From assembly GCA_012295275.1 (NCBI GenBank), contig CM022667.1, forward strand, positions 10,225,038-10,289,037: a DNA stretch of 64,000 nt. Direction: 5' to 3'. This DNA is from Chrysomallon squamiferum. Taxonomy: Eukaryota > Mollusca > Gastropoda > Neomphalida > Peltospiridae. The translations under genes were made by a program, and so were the position numbers. Under the pieces are notes generated by a model. The model was not told where the DNA came from, did no database searches, and saw nothing but the letters and a program-made list of their open reading frames with translations. This document shows, piece by piece, positions 26,270 to 48,754 of this stretch. How positions within the stretch are numbered: the first letter of the stretch is position 1; every line of letters begins with the position of its first letter.

Positions 26270-27023
26270 TGAAAACTGGAGTTCTGAAACTGATGAAACT
26301 TCAGCCAGAAAGTCCATTCAGTTTTATTGTTATGTCCTAAGCAACAAACAAGTATGTCCTTAATGTCACAGAACTGTTCTTTCTACTGACCCTTCGCTCT
26401 GTGTATGCTTAAGTTTCACTTGAACAGTCACCAACTCTGGCTACGTTACTTTCAGGTCAATGATTATATTATACATATTTCCTGATAATACATATTTCTA
26501 AAAACTCACCAGCAATAAATAAAAGGAATAAATGATCAAGTTAAAGAAAAGTGTAAATTATCACAAATACAGATACAATTTTAATAAAATAAAGGGATCA
26601 ATAACAATATTAATAAAAAATATGAATTATTATAAATAAATATAAAGAACAATAAATGAATCAATGAGTCAACTGTGAATTATTATAAATAAATCTAAAT
26701 AGTAATAAAACACACGAATCAGTTATAACGTTAGTAAACTTTACGAATTGTTATAAATAAATTCAAATAGTAATAAAATAATGGAATCAATTATAACATT
26801 AGTGAAAAATACGAATTATTACAAATTAATCTAAATAGTAATAAATAAAGGAATCATTTTAGTGAAAATATAAAATAACACTCACACACAAAAAGATAAA
26901 TAGCAATAAAATAAAGATATTAGTTATCACATTGAAAAGTTCAAACTATCACATATATAAAAAAGATATATATGTATTTTAAGTTCATCTAAGACTAAAA
27001 CACTCATCTTCCTCTTTGAATTT
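26270..27023 (-). other. Gene C 3'UTR region
   Basis: Near-copy of 1300-2068. The reverse strand has AATAAA at 26323-26328 within AACAATAAAACTGAATGG, as in gene D at 49240. Confidence 0.5.
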
Positions 27024-29749
27024 TTATTCCTCAGTACTTGTGCTAAGTAACCACTGCGGATCTGTAATAATAAACAAAAATTTACTTTAAAAAACAAAGA
27101 ATTACAAAGAAAACTTGCCTATGACAGAGGGCCAATAAATATTTTAAAACTAATCAACAAATCCATTAATTAATAATGAAAACATTTATATATTAATGAC
27201 TTTATGTTACTTCTATAAATACTAGTTTTTATAAAAGACCTAAATTTTTAAATTACTTTCAGATTTGATGTTGGGAGAGACAGCGGAAGGAGAGTCAAGA
27301 AAAACGGTAAACAAAATAATTTTCTTGTTTGTGGATATTTCTTTTATTTTTATTGATTGATTATTTTTCATACCTCCAAGATCCCGCTGTTTACAAACTT
27401 TTTTAAAGAAACGAAAGAGATTTCTTTGTTTCTTTTTATCGTCGTTGTCTTCGCAGACAACAAAGACAATACGTTCTGAAAAGTGTTCTGGTAGCAGAAG
27501 TGAAATCTAAAAAACAAACAAAAACAAAAAAATCAACAAAACAACAACAACATACTAATAATAGTAATAACAAATAATTTTTTTTAGTAATAAATAAATA
27601 AATAATTAATTAATTAATATACATGATATATTCTTTCCAATTAATAGCAATGGATCTTTTATATTTATCATCGATGTTGTTACACATATATTGTCGTATT
27701 CCTATATTTGGCTGAACGTACCTTGGATTTTTCTAGGTTAGAAGCTTTATCAGGCTGTGCTTTTGAGTAGAAATACACATTTTCAACAGGATCTTTTTCA
27801 TCCATGCCAAAGTCAAATTTCAGTTCCTATTAAATATAAAGAGAGTTTTGTGAAAAATATTGAATCTGCCTAATTTAATCCAATTCTAATATAAAAAAAT
27901 ATATGTAAGTAGTTTAAATTCGTCATAAACATTAAAAGGAAAATCATTCAGGAATTTTCCATACATTTATTTAAAATATTAAAATAGTTTATTTTAAACT
28001 TTATTCAGAAATAATTCAGGAATTTTCAACATTCTAATATATATAAACTCGGCGGATTACCATTTCATAACAGCCTTCAACGTGTTCTTTCTGCTTCTCT
28101 TCTTCTGTCATGTCACTAAGTAAGTTTTGAATTCTACTGAACTAAAATAAACAACAGCCAAATATTACGACTCTTTCTTCTGTTTTTGATTCTTTTTTAA
28201 ACTTTATTCTTTTCCTATTTCTTTTTTCATGTTGTGTTTTTTCAGCTTTGTGACAAACTTCACTTTCCAATGAAAAAGGATTGAATTTTCTATTTCTTGC
28301 TGCAAACATTTTCTTTCCTTCTTTTTTTTTTAGAAAAATGTAGAAAAATAATTTCAGTCAAAAACTGTTAAATTCAAGAATTTCGTGAATTATTCACAAA
28401 TGACAGCCACCAATGAAAATTATTGTAAACTTATTAATTTGCTTTTTCTACTTCGTCAGTTTAAAGGCATCTGCAAGATAAGAACGACTGAATAAATATT
28501 TAACAACTAAAATTATTTTGCCATAAGAATGATGTTACATTGAAAATCATTTCACAATTAAGTAAAGATTTAAATAAAATAAAAGCTTAACAACCTGAGT
28601 TTTTGTAAGGTACGGACTTTGTGCAACACATTTGTCCGCTTTTCTCTCCATGATTCTTTTCACAATGTTTCTTGCATCCTCGAGTTCTTCACTGTCAGAA
28701 AACAGAATTTTCGTGAACACGTCATCTGTCAGTTTGCTGTAGGCCACTGGATCGTCAATACATTCAGACATCTTTCTTTTTGTTCTGTAAAATACAATAA
28801 GTGTAGATGAGGTGATATTGTATGCTCATATGTACCATATACCGCTAATGATGGAAAATGATTATTTCTACCAGGGTTCGACATTAATTTCTTTCTGGTC
28901 TGTTCAGCATGATCATTCTTCAGCGGACGAGACATTTTCATCATCTATGCCACATACTGGTTAATTTAGACAGAGTTATCTATGTACTGTGAAGAAAAAA
29001 GAGAAAAAGTTAGAACTGGAGATTACTATTTTGGGAATAAACAAACAAAGAAACAAAGAAACAAAGAAATAAATAAATAAATAAATAAGATAATTCTAAT
29101 TATAAAAATGAATATAATTCTTAATTTCAGTATCTTTATTTTCAACCAAATTACTCTGTTTCTGATGTGCTGCACTCCTAATATATCATTTATTCTCTAT
29201 AAGTATGTTTCATATTGGAAACATAATAATTTTACATTCATTCATTTGGATGATAAAAATGTATTACGAAGTCTAAATCTGTAAACTTTCACAATATATC
29301 ATTTATTCTAAACAATTTTGTTCCAAGGATATAAATACAAAAGCAATTTAAGTAATTGTATCTACTGTGATTACAAAAGTGATAGGTCTACCGTCATTCA
29401 TTTAGTTAATAAAACGCACAATAAACACTTTCTGAGATTTAAGTAACTGTATATATAGTGTGATGTCATTACCAGCATGATAATTCCACCAAAGTTTATG
29501 TCAGTAAGAAAAACTAAAATAAAAAATATGAGAAATACTAATTTTAGCAGTGTAATTTCAGAGATACAATAATGTAGACTCACCCTTGTCTTCCTTCAAT
29601 GAATATATGATCATTTGCTTTTTCGAAAGCTTGGGCCAACCTAAAAACGCAAGAGTTAGTAAATTTGTAATAACAGTGATGAAATAGGCTCACATATCTT
29701 TTGTGTACAGGTGGGCTTTACAAAACAGAAAGACATATTTTTCTTCTTT

Positions 29750-29814
<65 letters not shown>

Positions 29815-30710
29815 TTAGAACAAAAATAAATAAAAATAACGCATTTTATGAAAGTAAACGAGAAAGTTACATTTTTGTTTTCATGACAGCAGTATTTAAT
29901 ACACTTTGCTAAAATATTTCAGTAGAAGCAAACTCACATATGCTGGAGCGTACTGGTCACTCTGTGTTTGGCGGCTCGTCTGTGAATTTCATAGCGTGTT
30001 TGAAACAGCTCGTAGATATCTAAGGCCTCCTGTTAATAAGTTACAATATATCAACAGATTGTCAACATTTGTGGACGTATGGGTAATATTTTTTATCCAA
30101 TTTTATCCAGTGCAAATCATGTCCAATACCATTTGCTGTAAATCATTTATAACAATCTTTTCTGGTATCAAAGTGTATAACTTGATATAAATCGGATTAT
30201 AACGACGAGGATGATGTTGAAGATTAAGTTCCTGATGACGAATGTGATAATGGTAATGATTAAGATGATGATTACAATAATCATAATATTGATGATGAAG
30301 ATATTATGAGGATGATGATGATATTATCTCACTTTATCCCTCCCACAAATGTGATACCGCCCGTCTTCAGCTTTTAGAACTCTGGCAAACTTCATGTAAC
30401 GAATGTGATCGAAATTGCTTTTGAATCCGAGCAGATAGGTGTCTCGTGCGAAATACTCGAACTTGTCGACATCAATCCCATTGCTTTTATTTGCAACTAT
30501 CTGAAAAACAAAGACACTTATAATTTAATGTTTTGAAATCAAATCTGTTAAAGCGTTTATAAAACATCAAAATATAATAATAATAATAATAATGATGATG
30601 ATGATTATGATAATAATAATAATAATATTAAAAACAACAACAACAACATCTATAATATTAATAATAATAATAATGATAATAATAATAATAGTAATAATAA
30701 TAATAAAATC

Positions 30711-30746
<36 letters not shown>

Positions 30747-32267
30747 TGTTTATCATGTCTGGATCGATCTATGTTTTCATCTTAATTTAATTCATTAATT
30801 AATTAATTATTTCATTTATTATTTACAAAAGACTTCTTTCCAAAATAAATGAAATTATTATTTTTAACAAATGCCATAATTCATAGTGATGAGGGGATAA
30901 ATCAGTGTTGTTGTACATTAAATATCTAATTTCAAATCTGTCACTGAAGTGACTCCATATTTAAAAAGGAACAAAATAAAAAAGCGTCGTAAATCAGAAG
31001 AAACGGCAGCAGTCATATTCATGAATGACTTCTTTTACTGTTTGAGTTTGTTATTAGTAAAGATTGGTATTATATTATAAATAATAATATAAGAATATAT
31101 GGAATTGTAGATGCCGGTTCCTACTACTCTTCCCAAACCATCCAATATACAATAAAATTAAAATTATCATGTTTATAAATTAAATCATCAGATTATTTTT
31201 TACATTATTATTATTTATTATTATTATTTGTTAATACTTTTACCTTTTTTTTGTGATGGTATTTTTTTGTCGTAAAAACATAAATAAAATAGCCTTTAAT
31301 AAAATATAATTTATAATTCTCTTTATGATTGCAACAAACTTTGCTATATAATACATATAATTTAAAACAAAATGAGAGGTACAGCAATAATAAAGGTTAA
31401 ATTATAAAGCAGCTTTAATTAGAAATAATATAACCGTTTTACCTCAAACAGAAAACTTTTGTTTTCATCCCTGCCAATGTTTTCCCAGTCCTAAGGAGAA
31501 AAAGTAATAACATTAGAATTAAAACAAAAAAAACAATAACAATCATTTATCCCATTATTATTTCAGTTGGTACTAAACATTCAGAACAATTCCCTAGTCA
31601 CAGATGCATGTTAATGTCTCACCTGTTCTGACATATTGTCAGGGAGTCCCTTCATCAGCAGTTTTATGAAATTTTTGTCCTTTTCGTACAGTCCTTGTTT
31701 TTCAAATTCTGGATCAAGTTTGTTTTCTTCAATTAAATGGTCAAACATCATTTCAGTAGCCTCCTCGTGCTGAATCAAAACATGATCACAAAGAATAGGT
31801 TTATAGACATTACAACAACAATTTAAAAAAAAAAAAGACTAGAAAGAATATTTACAGAAAAGGCTGAGATTACCTCGACGACAAAAAATATTACAAATCT
31901 AAACAGTTAACTAAGCCATAATTTAAAAATAAAAATAAAATATATCCAAAAATCTGGATTAATTTTATTATTGTTGTAGTTGTTATTATTGTTAGTCTTC
32001 TTCTTCTTCTTCTTCTTATTATTAATATTATTATTATTATTTATGAGATCAAATTTAAAGATAAACAATACAAACACTCCATTTTGATTTCTCTGGTTGT
32101 ATTTTTCGAATGAATAAATGTTCAAATAAATGTGAATATGGTCCATGTCCTGCAATAGAATGAAATAAAATAAAATGAAATAAAATAAATAGATAGATAG
32201 ATAGATAGAGAGAAAAAAATAAACAAATAAAGAAACATATAAACACACGCATCAACAACAACAACAA

Positions 32268-32325
<58 letters not shown>

Positions 32326-34176
32326 GCGTTTATTATTACTACTACTACTAATAATAATAATAATACTAATAATGATAAATAGATCAGTGTATGATTTAAA
32401 ATACTGTATGAAAATAAACAGAAGCCGTTTAAGTATAATCGGTAACTATGATCTATAAAGAACTTTATCTTACGTCAAACCTTAAATTCAGTGTGAGCCA
32501 GTTCGTAGTTTCAGTAACAAGTATGTGTTGCGCATAGAACATGGCCAGAGTTTTATTGTGCTGCTGTTTTTAATAGTAGAACACAGATTTATTACAACAA
32601 GAAGAAATATTTCAAATTATTACCCAGGTCGTGGCAAAGCCCAGCGATTTGTACACAAAGTTTATCTTTCTCACTTATATTCAGATCTTTCTGACTGTCC
32701 ATTAATGTCTGTATAAAAACCCTAGCCAGATGATATACACTACAAAATAAATTTAAATAAATAAATAAAATAATAAATAAATAAATTAGACAATTAATTA
32801 ATTTTACTAATAATAGTAATAAAGTATTAAATTAATCATTTAAGTAATACTACTACTACTATTAATAATAATAAATACAACAGCAATGATAATAATAACA
32901 ACAACGACAACAGCAACAACAACAACAACACTCTTCATTTGATTACTTTAGGTAGTAGTACAGTGAGGCTTCTAAAGTCTTCATATAGTGGTACAGGAAA
33001 TAATGTAATACTCATTTTGACTTCATAACAAACATTTTGAATGTTACCACTTTACCCCGATAGACAGCACTGAAAGCTGTATTTTACTGGAACAGAGACA
33101 AAAACCAAGACAAGGAGGTTTTCAGAAGAATGTTGATCGGATGGACCGCATTTGCGAAGCAAGCACCACGAGAAATCTTGGAACCTGGTTGAATAGACAA
33201 ATCTACAATTCATCCTATTTCCAACTTCGGAGCTGTCAGGTAAGCAAAATAACAACCCAGCTTTTCAGAAACAAAGATGGAATCGAGTACATCGATCATC
33301 AGCTATGGAGACCGAAAACCAAACATAATGGTAAAAGAGAAGATGGTTAAAGATGTGACTGTATAGATTAAAAGATTGAAGTGGACCTGGGCAGGACACA
33401 TAACAGACCAGAAGATAACCGATAGACATCGACTGTCACCTCCATGAAATCTGCTAGGATAAAGTATATGAGTACCTGAAGGGAACCATCTGGGAGAAAA
33501 CCATACAAGAGAGGATTATGAGGCTTTCACTCAACAACGGGTCAATTATTAAACGAAAAGAACAAAAGCTTGGAAGTATGTAGGATACATTTAGACTATT
33601 TATCCGTATTACCAAAGGTTCGCTTACCCGATGCTGTGTTCAAATCGATTGTGTGAAGCTGCAGGATAAACAAAGTAAGCCAAGCCAAGTTGTTTTAGAA
33701 AACGAAGTCTCTGAAACTGCATCGTATCTATTATCTTTACACTCAGAGGATCCACTTCAATGCTGCCATGGATCGGGTCATTAAAAATCTGATAATATTG
33801 TGCAGGCTTAAAATATTTTTCAGACTTCGGTCAAGTATTTATACTTGATTTAAAATATATGTGTATAAATATATGTGTATGTTTACTGAATACTTTATTA
33901 CTGTACTGGTACGTATGTAAGCATGTGTGCATGTATGTCTGTCTGTACGTACGTAATAGTGTATGCATGTGTATATATGTATGTATATAAAATACACTTG
34001 AAAGATAAATTCGAGATTTGACATTGTAAGTAACTGCAAATTATAACATCAGTAAACAAACAACAACAATATCAATAACAAAAAAATATCCCCAAATAGG
34101 AAAATTATTTTCTTAGCATCCAATTTCATTCACCTTTTTATTGACCCTCCGTTCGCTGTGTCTCCCTCCATCAGAT
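27024..34176 (-). CDS. SAMHD1: SAMHD1-like HD-domain dNTP triphosphohydrolase, gene C (near copy of A)
   Basis: Exons: 34176-34134, 33788-33628, 32739-32624, 32149-32076, 31769-31623, 31490-31443, 30500-30333, 30029-29938, 29640-29584, 28784-28595, 28141-28061, 27826-27722, 27506-27374, 27061-27024. Every exon has the same length as in gene A except the penultimate one, which is 3 nt longer in frame. Introns, including the LINE relic in intron 2, are also nearly identical, so A and C arose by recent segmental duplication. All metal ligands and catalytic histidines noted for A are kept ([37 protein letters not shown]). Differences from A include DTYLLGFK for DSYQLGFK and AFEKAND for AFIKAND. 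Exon 1 reads [14 protein letters not shown]. It lacks the ATG-TCG that opens the equivalent exon of B and D, so its start codon is also unresolved. The tail [12 protein letters not shown] matches A. Confidence 0.88.
27263..27306 (+). pseudogene. Antisense exon-1 relic in the last intron of gene C
   Basis: Identical arrangement to 2308-2351, copied with the A/C block. Confidence 0.5.
33030..33590 (+). mobile_element. Decayed LINE fragment in gene C intron 2
   Basis: Same insertion as in gene A, here reading [13 protein letters not shown]. It is shared through the block duplication. Confidence 0.55.
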
Positions 34177-34256
34177 CTGAAAAGTAATAATAATAATAAA
34201 TATTTAGAATATTTCTGCTTGTGAAGGTAAACATTAAATAAATAAAAATAACTTAC

Positions 34257-34412
34257 CCGATGCTGTGTTTAAATCGATTATGTGAAGCTGCAGGATAAAG
34301 AAAGGAAGTCAAACCAAGTTTTAGAAAACGAAGCCTCTGAAACTGCATCGTGTCTATTATCTTTATACTCAGAGGATCCACTTCAGTGCTGCCGTGGACA
34401 GGGTGATCAGAA
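34257..34412 (-). pseudogene. Extra exon-2 copy upstream of gene C exon 1
   Basis: Syntenic with the copy at 9343-9498; same length (156 nt), same acceptor shift and same NRFKHSIG change. It arose before the A/C duplication. Confidence 0.55.
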
Positions 34413-34544
34413 CTGTCAAACGTGTGTGTATATGTATTTATGCATTAAATTTCTTATCTATGCTTATATATATATATAAATAAATACTGTAGGACCTTTT
34501 TGTTCACTAGAAGCACAATAAAGACAAGACACCAAAAAAGAAAA

Positions 34545-35290
34545 AAAGAAAAAAAAAAGAAAGAAATATGTTAATTTATTGAACGCAGTTCGAACCTTAT
34601 CGCTAGATATCTGTCGCCAGATCATTCTGCGAAATAAAAGCCCATGACACGTATTAATCCGGAGGTCATAACTAATACCGCTTCTCACGACGCAGGGGAA
34701 CTCACAGCTTTTTGTGGGTGCGGCAGACCGAATCAATCATGACAGAAACGACATTGTACAGGATAAAAACGTTCTTCTGTCACGATGACACAGTAACTAT
34801 TCAAGACATAAAGACTTAACTGTATATTTACTACACGATTCAGACTTCACAAAATATTAAGGAACAATAATCTGGTTTCTGTAGGGTGTAGAACAGTGAG
34901 TATTATTTCAGTGTACGTTGAATGTAATGTATACCTTTGCTGTGAACAATTAACTATACAAAGCTAATATTACTCTGTACAGACACGTAAGTAATTTGTT
35001 AGCAATAGATCTATTATCAAATAAGCAGCGATTCTATGTCGTTAATATCTATCTATCTATCTATCTATATATATATATATATATATAGATATAAACAGTG
35101 AATATTATAAAATAAACCAACGGAAAGAACTGCTAGAAACGATCGTGATATAAAAAATACAATAAAGAAAAAAGATAAAGGAAAAGCGTGTAAGTTTCGG
35201 TTTTGATTTCCTCAGATTTAAAAATAAAACGTGTTGACCGGAGTCTGAAAAATATTTCAAGTCTGCACATTAATTTGTAACATCTTTAAG
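34545..35290 (+). promoter_or_regulatory. Promoter module and noncoding first exon of gene D
   Basis: Near-identical to the gene B module. TATA box at 35149-35156, ISRE-like AGTTTCGGTTTTGATTTC at 35193-35210, leader ending at 35290 before GTGAGT. It is shared with divergent gene C. Confidence 0.6.
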
Positions 35291-35362
35291 GTGAGTTTAA
35301 AATGAATTTGGTAATAATTTATATGCTAATGTTACTATGACACAGCAAATATAAATCTATAC

Positions 35363-35364
<2 letters not shown>

Positions 35365-35395
<31 letters not shown>

Positions 35396-35593
35396 TGTAT
35401 GTATGTATGTATGAATGTTTGTATGTATGTATGTATGTATGTATGTATGTATGTATGTATGAATGTTTGTATGTATGTATGTATGTATGTATGTATGTAT
35501 GTATCTATGTATGTATGTATGAATGTATGTATGTATGAATGTTTGTATGTATGTATGTATGTATGTATGTATGTATGTATGTATGTGTATGTA
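35365..35593. repeat. (GTAT)n microsatellite, copy 2
   Basis: GTAT units with interspersed GAATGTTT variants, duplicated with the block. Confidence 0.95.
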
Positions 35594-35750
35594 TAAAACC
35601 AAAATAAATAATAATTATATTTTTGTGTTTTTAGTTTGTAAAATCTTCACATTTCAAAGTTGTTTATTGACATATTAGGTTCAGTTCTGTTTATATATAA
35701 TTAAAAATGCCCTTGTTGGAGATTGTTAATTCCATTGATATTAGAAACTA

Positions 35751-35781
35751 ATAACAACAACAATAATAATAATAATAATAA

Positions 35782-35812
<31 letters not shown>

Positions 35813-35836
35813 AAGAAGAAGAAGAATAGCAATAGC

Positions 35837-35911
<75 letters not shown>

Positions 35912-35925
35912 AAGAAGAAGAAGAA

Positions 35926-35985
<60 letters not shown>
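35751..35985. repeat. Compound AAT/AAG trinucleotide repeat, copy 2
   Basis: Two AAG cores instead of one, showing expansion since duplication. Confidence 0.95.
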
Positions 35986-35986
<1 letters not shown>

Positions 35987-35989
35987 GGA

Positions 35990-36690
35990 ACGATATTTTC
36001 AATTCAGAATTGTCCAGTATGACTTTGTTATCTGATATTGACTACCGTTAAAAAAGTCAGTCGACAGTACAGGGATAAAATTATATGTCCAAATATATTT
36101 CAGTAAATGACTATATTTGTTGGCTTAATATCAGCTATCAACAAAAGTGTTAAATATTTATTCATCCCATTTCAGTTTCCACAATATTAACAAAACAAAA
36201 TAAATGTACACTTTATGTTAACTTAAATCAATAAAAATGTTTTTAAAGATTCCATTTGAAGGATCACATAATCACTGATAATTAACATTTGATTTTGTTT
36301 CCCAGATTAATTTATTTCCAACCCTACCCCCACTACCACTACCTCCACTACCCCATTGCCCACGAAAGTATGCTTGTTAATGTTACAGAATGGGACAACA
36401 TGCCCAAATTCACCCTAAAAAATGCTATGGCACCTTGTGGCACGTTATCTAACAGTTAGAGGAAATCGGCGAAACTGTCATCTTTGGGTATGACGGATGG
36501 GTAAAATAAAGGTGACTGATTCTCAAATAACTGTTCATTCCCCTGCTGCCTACCAAGTACTGATTTATGGAATGACCAAAAAGTATGCCTTTCTCTTGGA
36601 AATTATTTTTTTCTCTACCACTACAACATATGAGAGGCAATAACCTTTGATCATGATCATTCTGTCACTACTGCTGGTACTACTACAACG
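35990..36690. other. Unassigned unique sequence between module and array (copy 2)
   Basis: Duplicate of 11200-11930 within the C/D block; nothing coding recognised. Confidence 0.4.
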
Positions 36691-36955
36691 ATTATCATTA
36701 TTATTGTTATTATTATTGTTATTATTAGTATTATTATTATTATATTATTATTTTTATTATTATTACTATTATTATTATTATTATTGTAATTGTTGTTGTT
36801 ATTATTATTATTATTATTACTATTATTAGTAGTAGTAGTAGCAGTAGTAGTATCATCATCATTATTGTTATTGTTTATTGATATTGTTATTGTTCATTAT
36901 TATTATTATTATAAATAAATTATTATCATTATCATTATCATTATGTTTACTGTTA

Positions 36956-37004
<49 letters not shown>

Positions 37005-37011
37005 TTGTCAG

Positions 37012-37056
37012 AATGTCTCATGGAGGAAAACCAGAAAAAAGAATGTCAAGAAAAAG
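37012..37056 (+). CDS. Cassette exon D1
   Basis: CTTGTCAG acceptor, 45-nt phase 2-2 body encoding MSHGGKPEKRMSRK, GTAACT donor. Confidence 0.63.
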
Positions 37057-37118
37057 GTAACTGTTCTAATTTTATTATTATTATTACTACTACTATACTA
37101 ATACTAATACTAATGCTG

Positions 37119-37207
<89 letters not shown>

Positions 37208-37216
37208 TCTTGTCAG

Positions 37217-37261
37217 AATGTTTCATGGAGGGAAACCAGAAAAGAGAATGTCAAGAAAAAG
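37217..37261 (+). CDS. Cassette exon D2
   Basis: CTTGTCAG acceptor, body encoding MFHGGKPEKRMSRK (same peptide as the cassette at 12473), GTAACT donor. Confidence 0.64.
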
Positions 37262-37300
37262 GTAACTGTTCTAATTTTATTATTATTATTACTACTACTA

Positions 37301-37344
<44 letters not shown>

Positions 37345-37415
37345 TTATTATTAATATTATTATTAGTAGTAGTAGTAGTTGTAGCAGCAGTACTAGTAGT
37401 AGTATTACTTGTCAG

Positions 37416-37427
37416 AATGTCTCATAG
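37416..37427 (+). pseudogene. Decayed cassette-exon stubs in the D array
   Basis: AATGTCTCATAG after TTGTCAG. Other stubs start at 37649 (ATAGTATT) and 38841 (AATGTTTCATATT). The first two match the order of stubs in array B. Confidence 0.5.
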
Positions 37428-37514
37428 TATTATCAACATCATTATTATTGTTGTTTACTGATAGTGTTATTGTTAATTATTATTATTATTATTATCATTA
37501 TTATTACTTGTCAG

Positions 37515-37559
37515 AATGTGCTATGAAGGGAATCCAGGAAAGAGAATGTCAAGAAAAAG
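37515..37559 (+). CDS. Cassette exon D3
   Basis: CTTGTCAG acceptor, body encoding MCYEGNPGKRMSRK, GTAACT donor. Confidence 0.62.
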
Positions 37560-37830
37560 GTAACTGTTCTAATTTTATTATTATTATTACTATTGCTACT
37601 TCTTCTACTACTACTACTATTATTAGTAGTAGTAGTATTACTTGTCAGATAGTATTATCATCATCATTATTGTTATTGTCTATTGATATTGTTATTGTTA
37701 ATTATTATTATTATTAATATTATTATTATCATCATTATCATAATCATCATCATTATTGTTTTTGTTACTGTTATTGTTATTGTTACTGTTATTGTTATTA
37801 TTGTTATTATTATTAATATTATTATTACTA

Positions 37831-37888
<58 letters not shown>

Positions 37889-37895
37889 TTGTCAG

Positions 37896-37940
37896 AATGT
37901 TTCATGGAGGGAAACCAGAAAAGAGAATGTCAAGAAAAAG
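37896..37940 (+). CDS. Cassette exon D4 with destroyed donor site
   Basis: Intact body (MFHGGKPEKRMSRK), but the donor is ATAGCT instead of GTAACT. It is syntenic with the cassette at 13184 that carries the same change, so the lesion predates the block duplication. Confidence 0.5.
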
Positions 37941-38157
37941 ATAGCTGTTCTAATTTTATTATTATTACTACTACTATACTAATATTAATACTAATGCTAC
38001 TACTACTACTACCACTACTACTACTACTACCACTACAACATATGAAAGGCAATCACCTTTGATCATGATCATTCTGTCACTACTGCTGCTACTACTACAA
38101 CGATTATCATTATTATTATTATTATTAGCATCATTATGATTACTATCATTATCATCG

Positions 38158-38246
<89 letters not shown>

Positions 38247-38273
38247 TTTATTTTTATTTTTATTTCTTGTTAG

Positions 38274-38318
38274 AATGTGTTATGGAGCAAATCCAGAAAA
38301 GAGAATGTCAAGAAAAAG
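38274..38318 (+). CDS. Cassette exon D5
   Basis: CTTGTTAG acceptor, body encoding MCYGANPEKRMSRK (same peptide as at 13489), GTAACT donor. Confidence 0.62.
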
Positions 38319-38567
38319 GTAACTGAATTAAGGTTCTAAACACAAATAATTTTCTTATTAGGGACTATTTCTTGTTATTGTTGTTTATTTTTGTAATTTA
38401 TTATTATTATTATTATTGTTGTTGTCGTTGTTTTTGTTATTGTTGTTATTATTATTATTATTAGTAGTAGTAGTAGTAGCAGTAGTATTAGTAGTAGTAA
38501 TAGTTTCATCATCATTATTGTTATTGTTTATTGTTATGGTTATTATTATTATCATCATCATTGTTAC

Positions 38568-38618
<51 letters not shown>

Positions 38619-38625
38619 TTGTCAG

Positions 38626-38670
38626 AATGTGCTATGAAGGGAATCCAGGAAAGAGAATGTCAAGAAAAAG
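38626..38670 (+). CDS. Cassette exon D6
   Basis: CTTGTCAG acceptor, body encoding MCYEGNPGKRMSRK, GTAACT donor. Confidence 0.62.
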
Positions 38671-38849
38671 GTAACTGTTCTAATTTTATTATTATTATTA
38701 TTATTATTATTACTACTACTACTACAACAGCTACAACAGCTACTACTACTAGTACTACTACTATTATTATTATTGTTATTATTATTATTATTATTAGTAG
38801 TAGTAGTAATAGCAGTACTGGTAGTAGTAGTACTTGTCAGAATGTTTCA

Positions 38850-38889
<40 letters not shown>

Positions 38890-38899
38890 TTTTTTTTAG

Positions 38900-38944
38900 A
38901 ATGTTTCATGGAGGGAACCCAGAAAAGAGAATGCCAAGAAAAAG
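38900..38944 (+). CDS. Cassette exon D7
   Basis: T-rich acceptor ending TTTTAG, body encoding MFHGGNPEKRMPRK (Pro for Ser), GTAACT donor. It is separated from the 40081 exon by an insertion of about 0.9 kb that array B lacks. Confidence 0.62.
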
Positions 38945-39019
38945 GTAACTGAATTAAGATTCTAAAACACAATAATTTTCTTATTAGACTGTTTCTTTTA
39001 TTGTTGTTAATTCTCGTAG

Positions 39020-39079
<60 letters not shown>

Positions 39080-39082
<3 letters not shown>

Positions 39083-40000
39083 TAATACTGTTGATATGTT
39101 TTGAGCCGGGGATTCCCCTAATTTGTAAATATATATCTTTCTCTGGTAGGTTACTAGCCGAGCTGGCTCGCTCTAGGGGTATCCGATATGGAATCTATGT
39201 ATATAATATATTATAAATACCGAATGAAGATTTTGTACACTAGAACACAACAAATACAAGACACTTTTAAAAACTGTATTCGTGCTTGCGCTGAACATTC
39301 AGTATAGAAGTAAGAATAACATATATGAAAAGAAATATTGTAATCTGTCATATGAATCACATCCAGGTTAATACAATGAAAAGAGCAGATATATAAATAC
39401 CTAGCTAGTTAACAAGCGCGTTCAGGGGTTAGCTAGATGTCTATCGCCAGATCATTCTGGGAAACACATATCACTCCCGAGGTGATAATTAATCCCGCTT
39501 TCCCAGGCTTTTAGTTGATACAAACGTCACAGTAGTTTTAAGTACCGACTGGACGATGTCGGCCCGGGAAGTCGCAACATCTATTTTGTTTAGTTCCGGG
39601 ACGTAGAATAATAAAAGTTCCGGGACGTAGACATAGCTGATTGTTTGTAAGTTCTGCGCTGCAGTTATGAGACGCCTTTTTTTGTTAACAACGAGATGAG
39701 AACTCTGAAGTAGGAAGTTATGTGATTACTGTCGTGGATAGAATTTGTAATTAGGCTTCCATTAGCTGATTAGGTACCTGAGTGTTTTTGTGTTTTGTTT
39801 ATTTGTTCGTATTAGGCTCTACCAATTTACTGTTTTGAATAGTAAATTTATCTTTCTTTTATATTGAGCAGGCACTTGTACATTGGTTCTTTCCCCGGTT
39901 TAATCTAATTTAAATCGAATGCAAAATCTCCTACGCATTTATCAAAACTATTTAATAGAAGTATACTTTACGAATATATTCTATTATTACCATCATCATT
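39080..40000. mobile_element. Insertion between the last D cassette and the D connecting exon
   Basis: Absent from the matching place in array B (14500-14650). It contains TATCGCCAGATCATTCTGGG and a GGTTACTAGCCGAGCTGGCTC stretch related, inverted, to 50220-50270. Probably a transposon-derived insertion of unknown class. Confidence 0.4.
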
Positions 40001-40080
40001 ATAATCATCATCGTCGTTGTCATCATTATATTATTATTATTATTATTATTATTATGATTATTATTATTATTATTTGGCAG

Positions 40081-48754
<8,674 letters not shown>

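Noticed and set aside
34464-34736. Short ORF MIRSAAPTKSCEF... in the modules (also 52175-52390)
   Set aside because: It recurs only with the DNA module, is truncated differently each time and has no recognisable domain. Better explained as promoter-module sequence.
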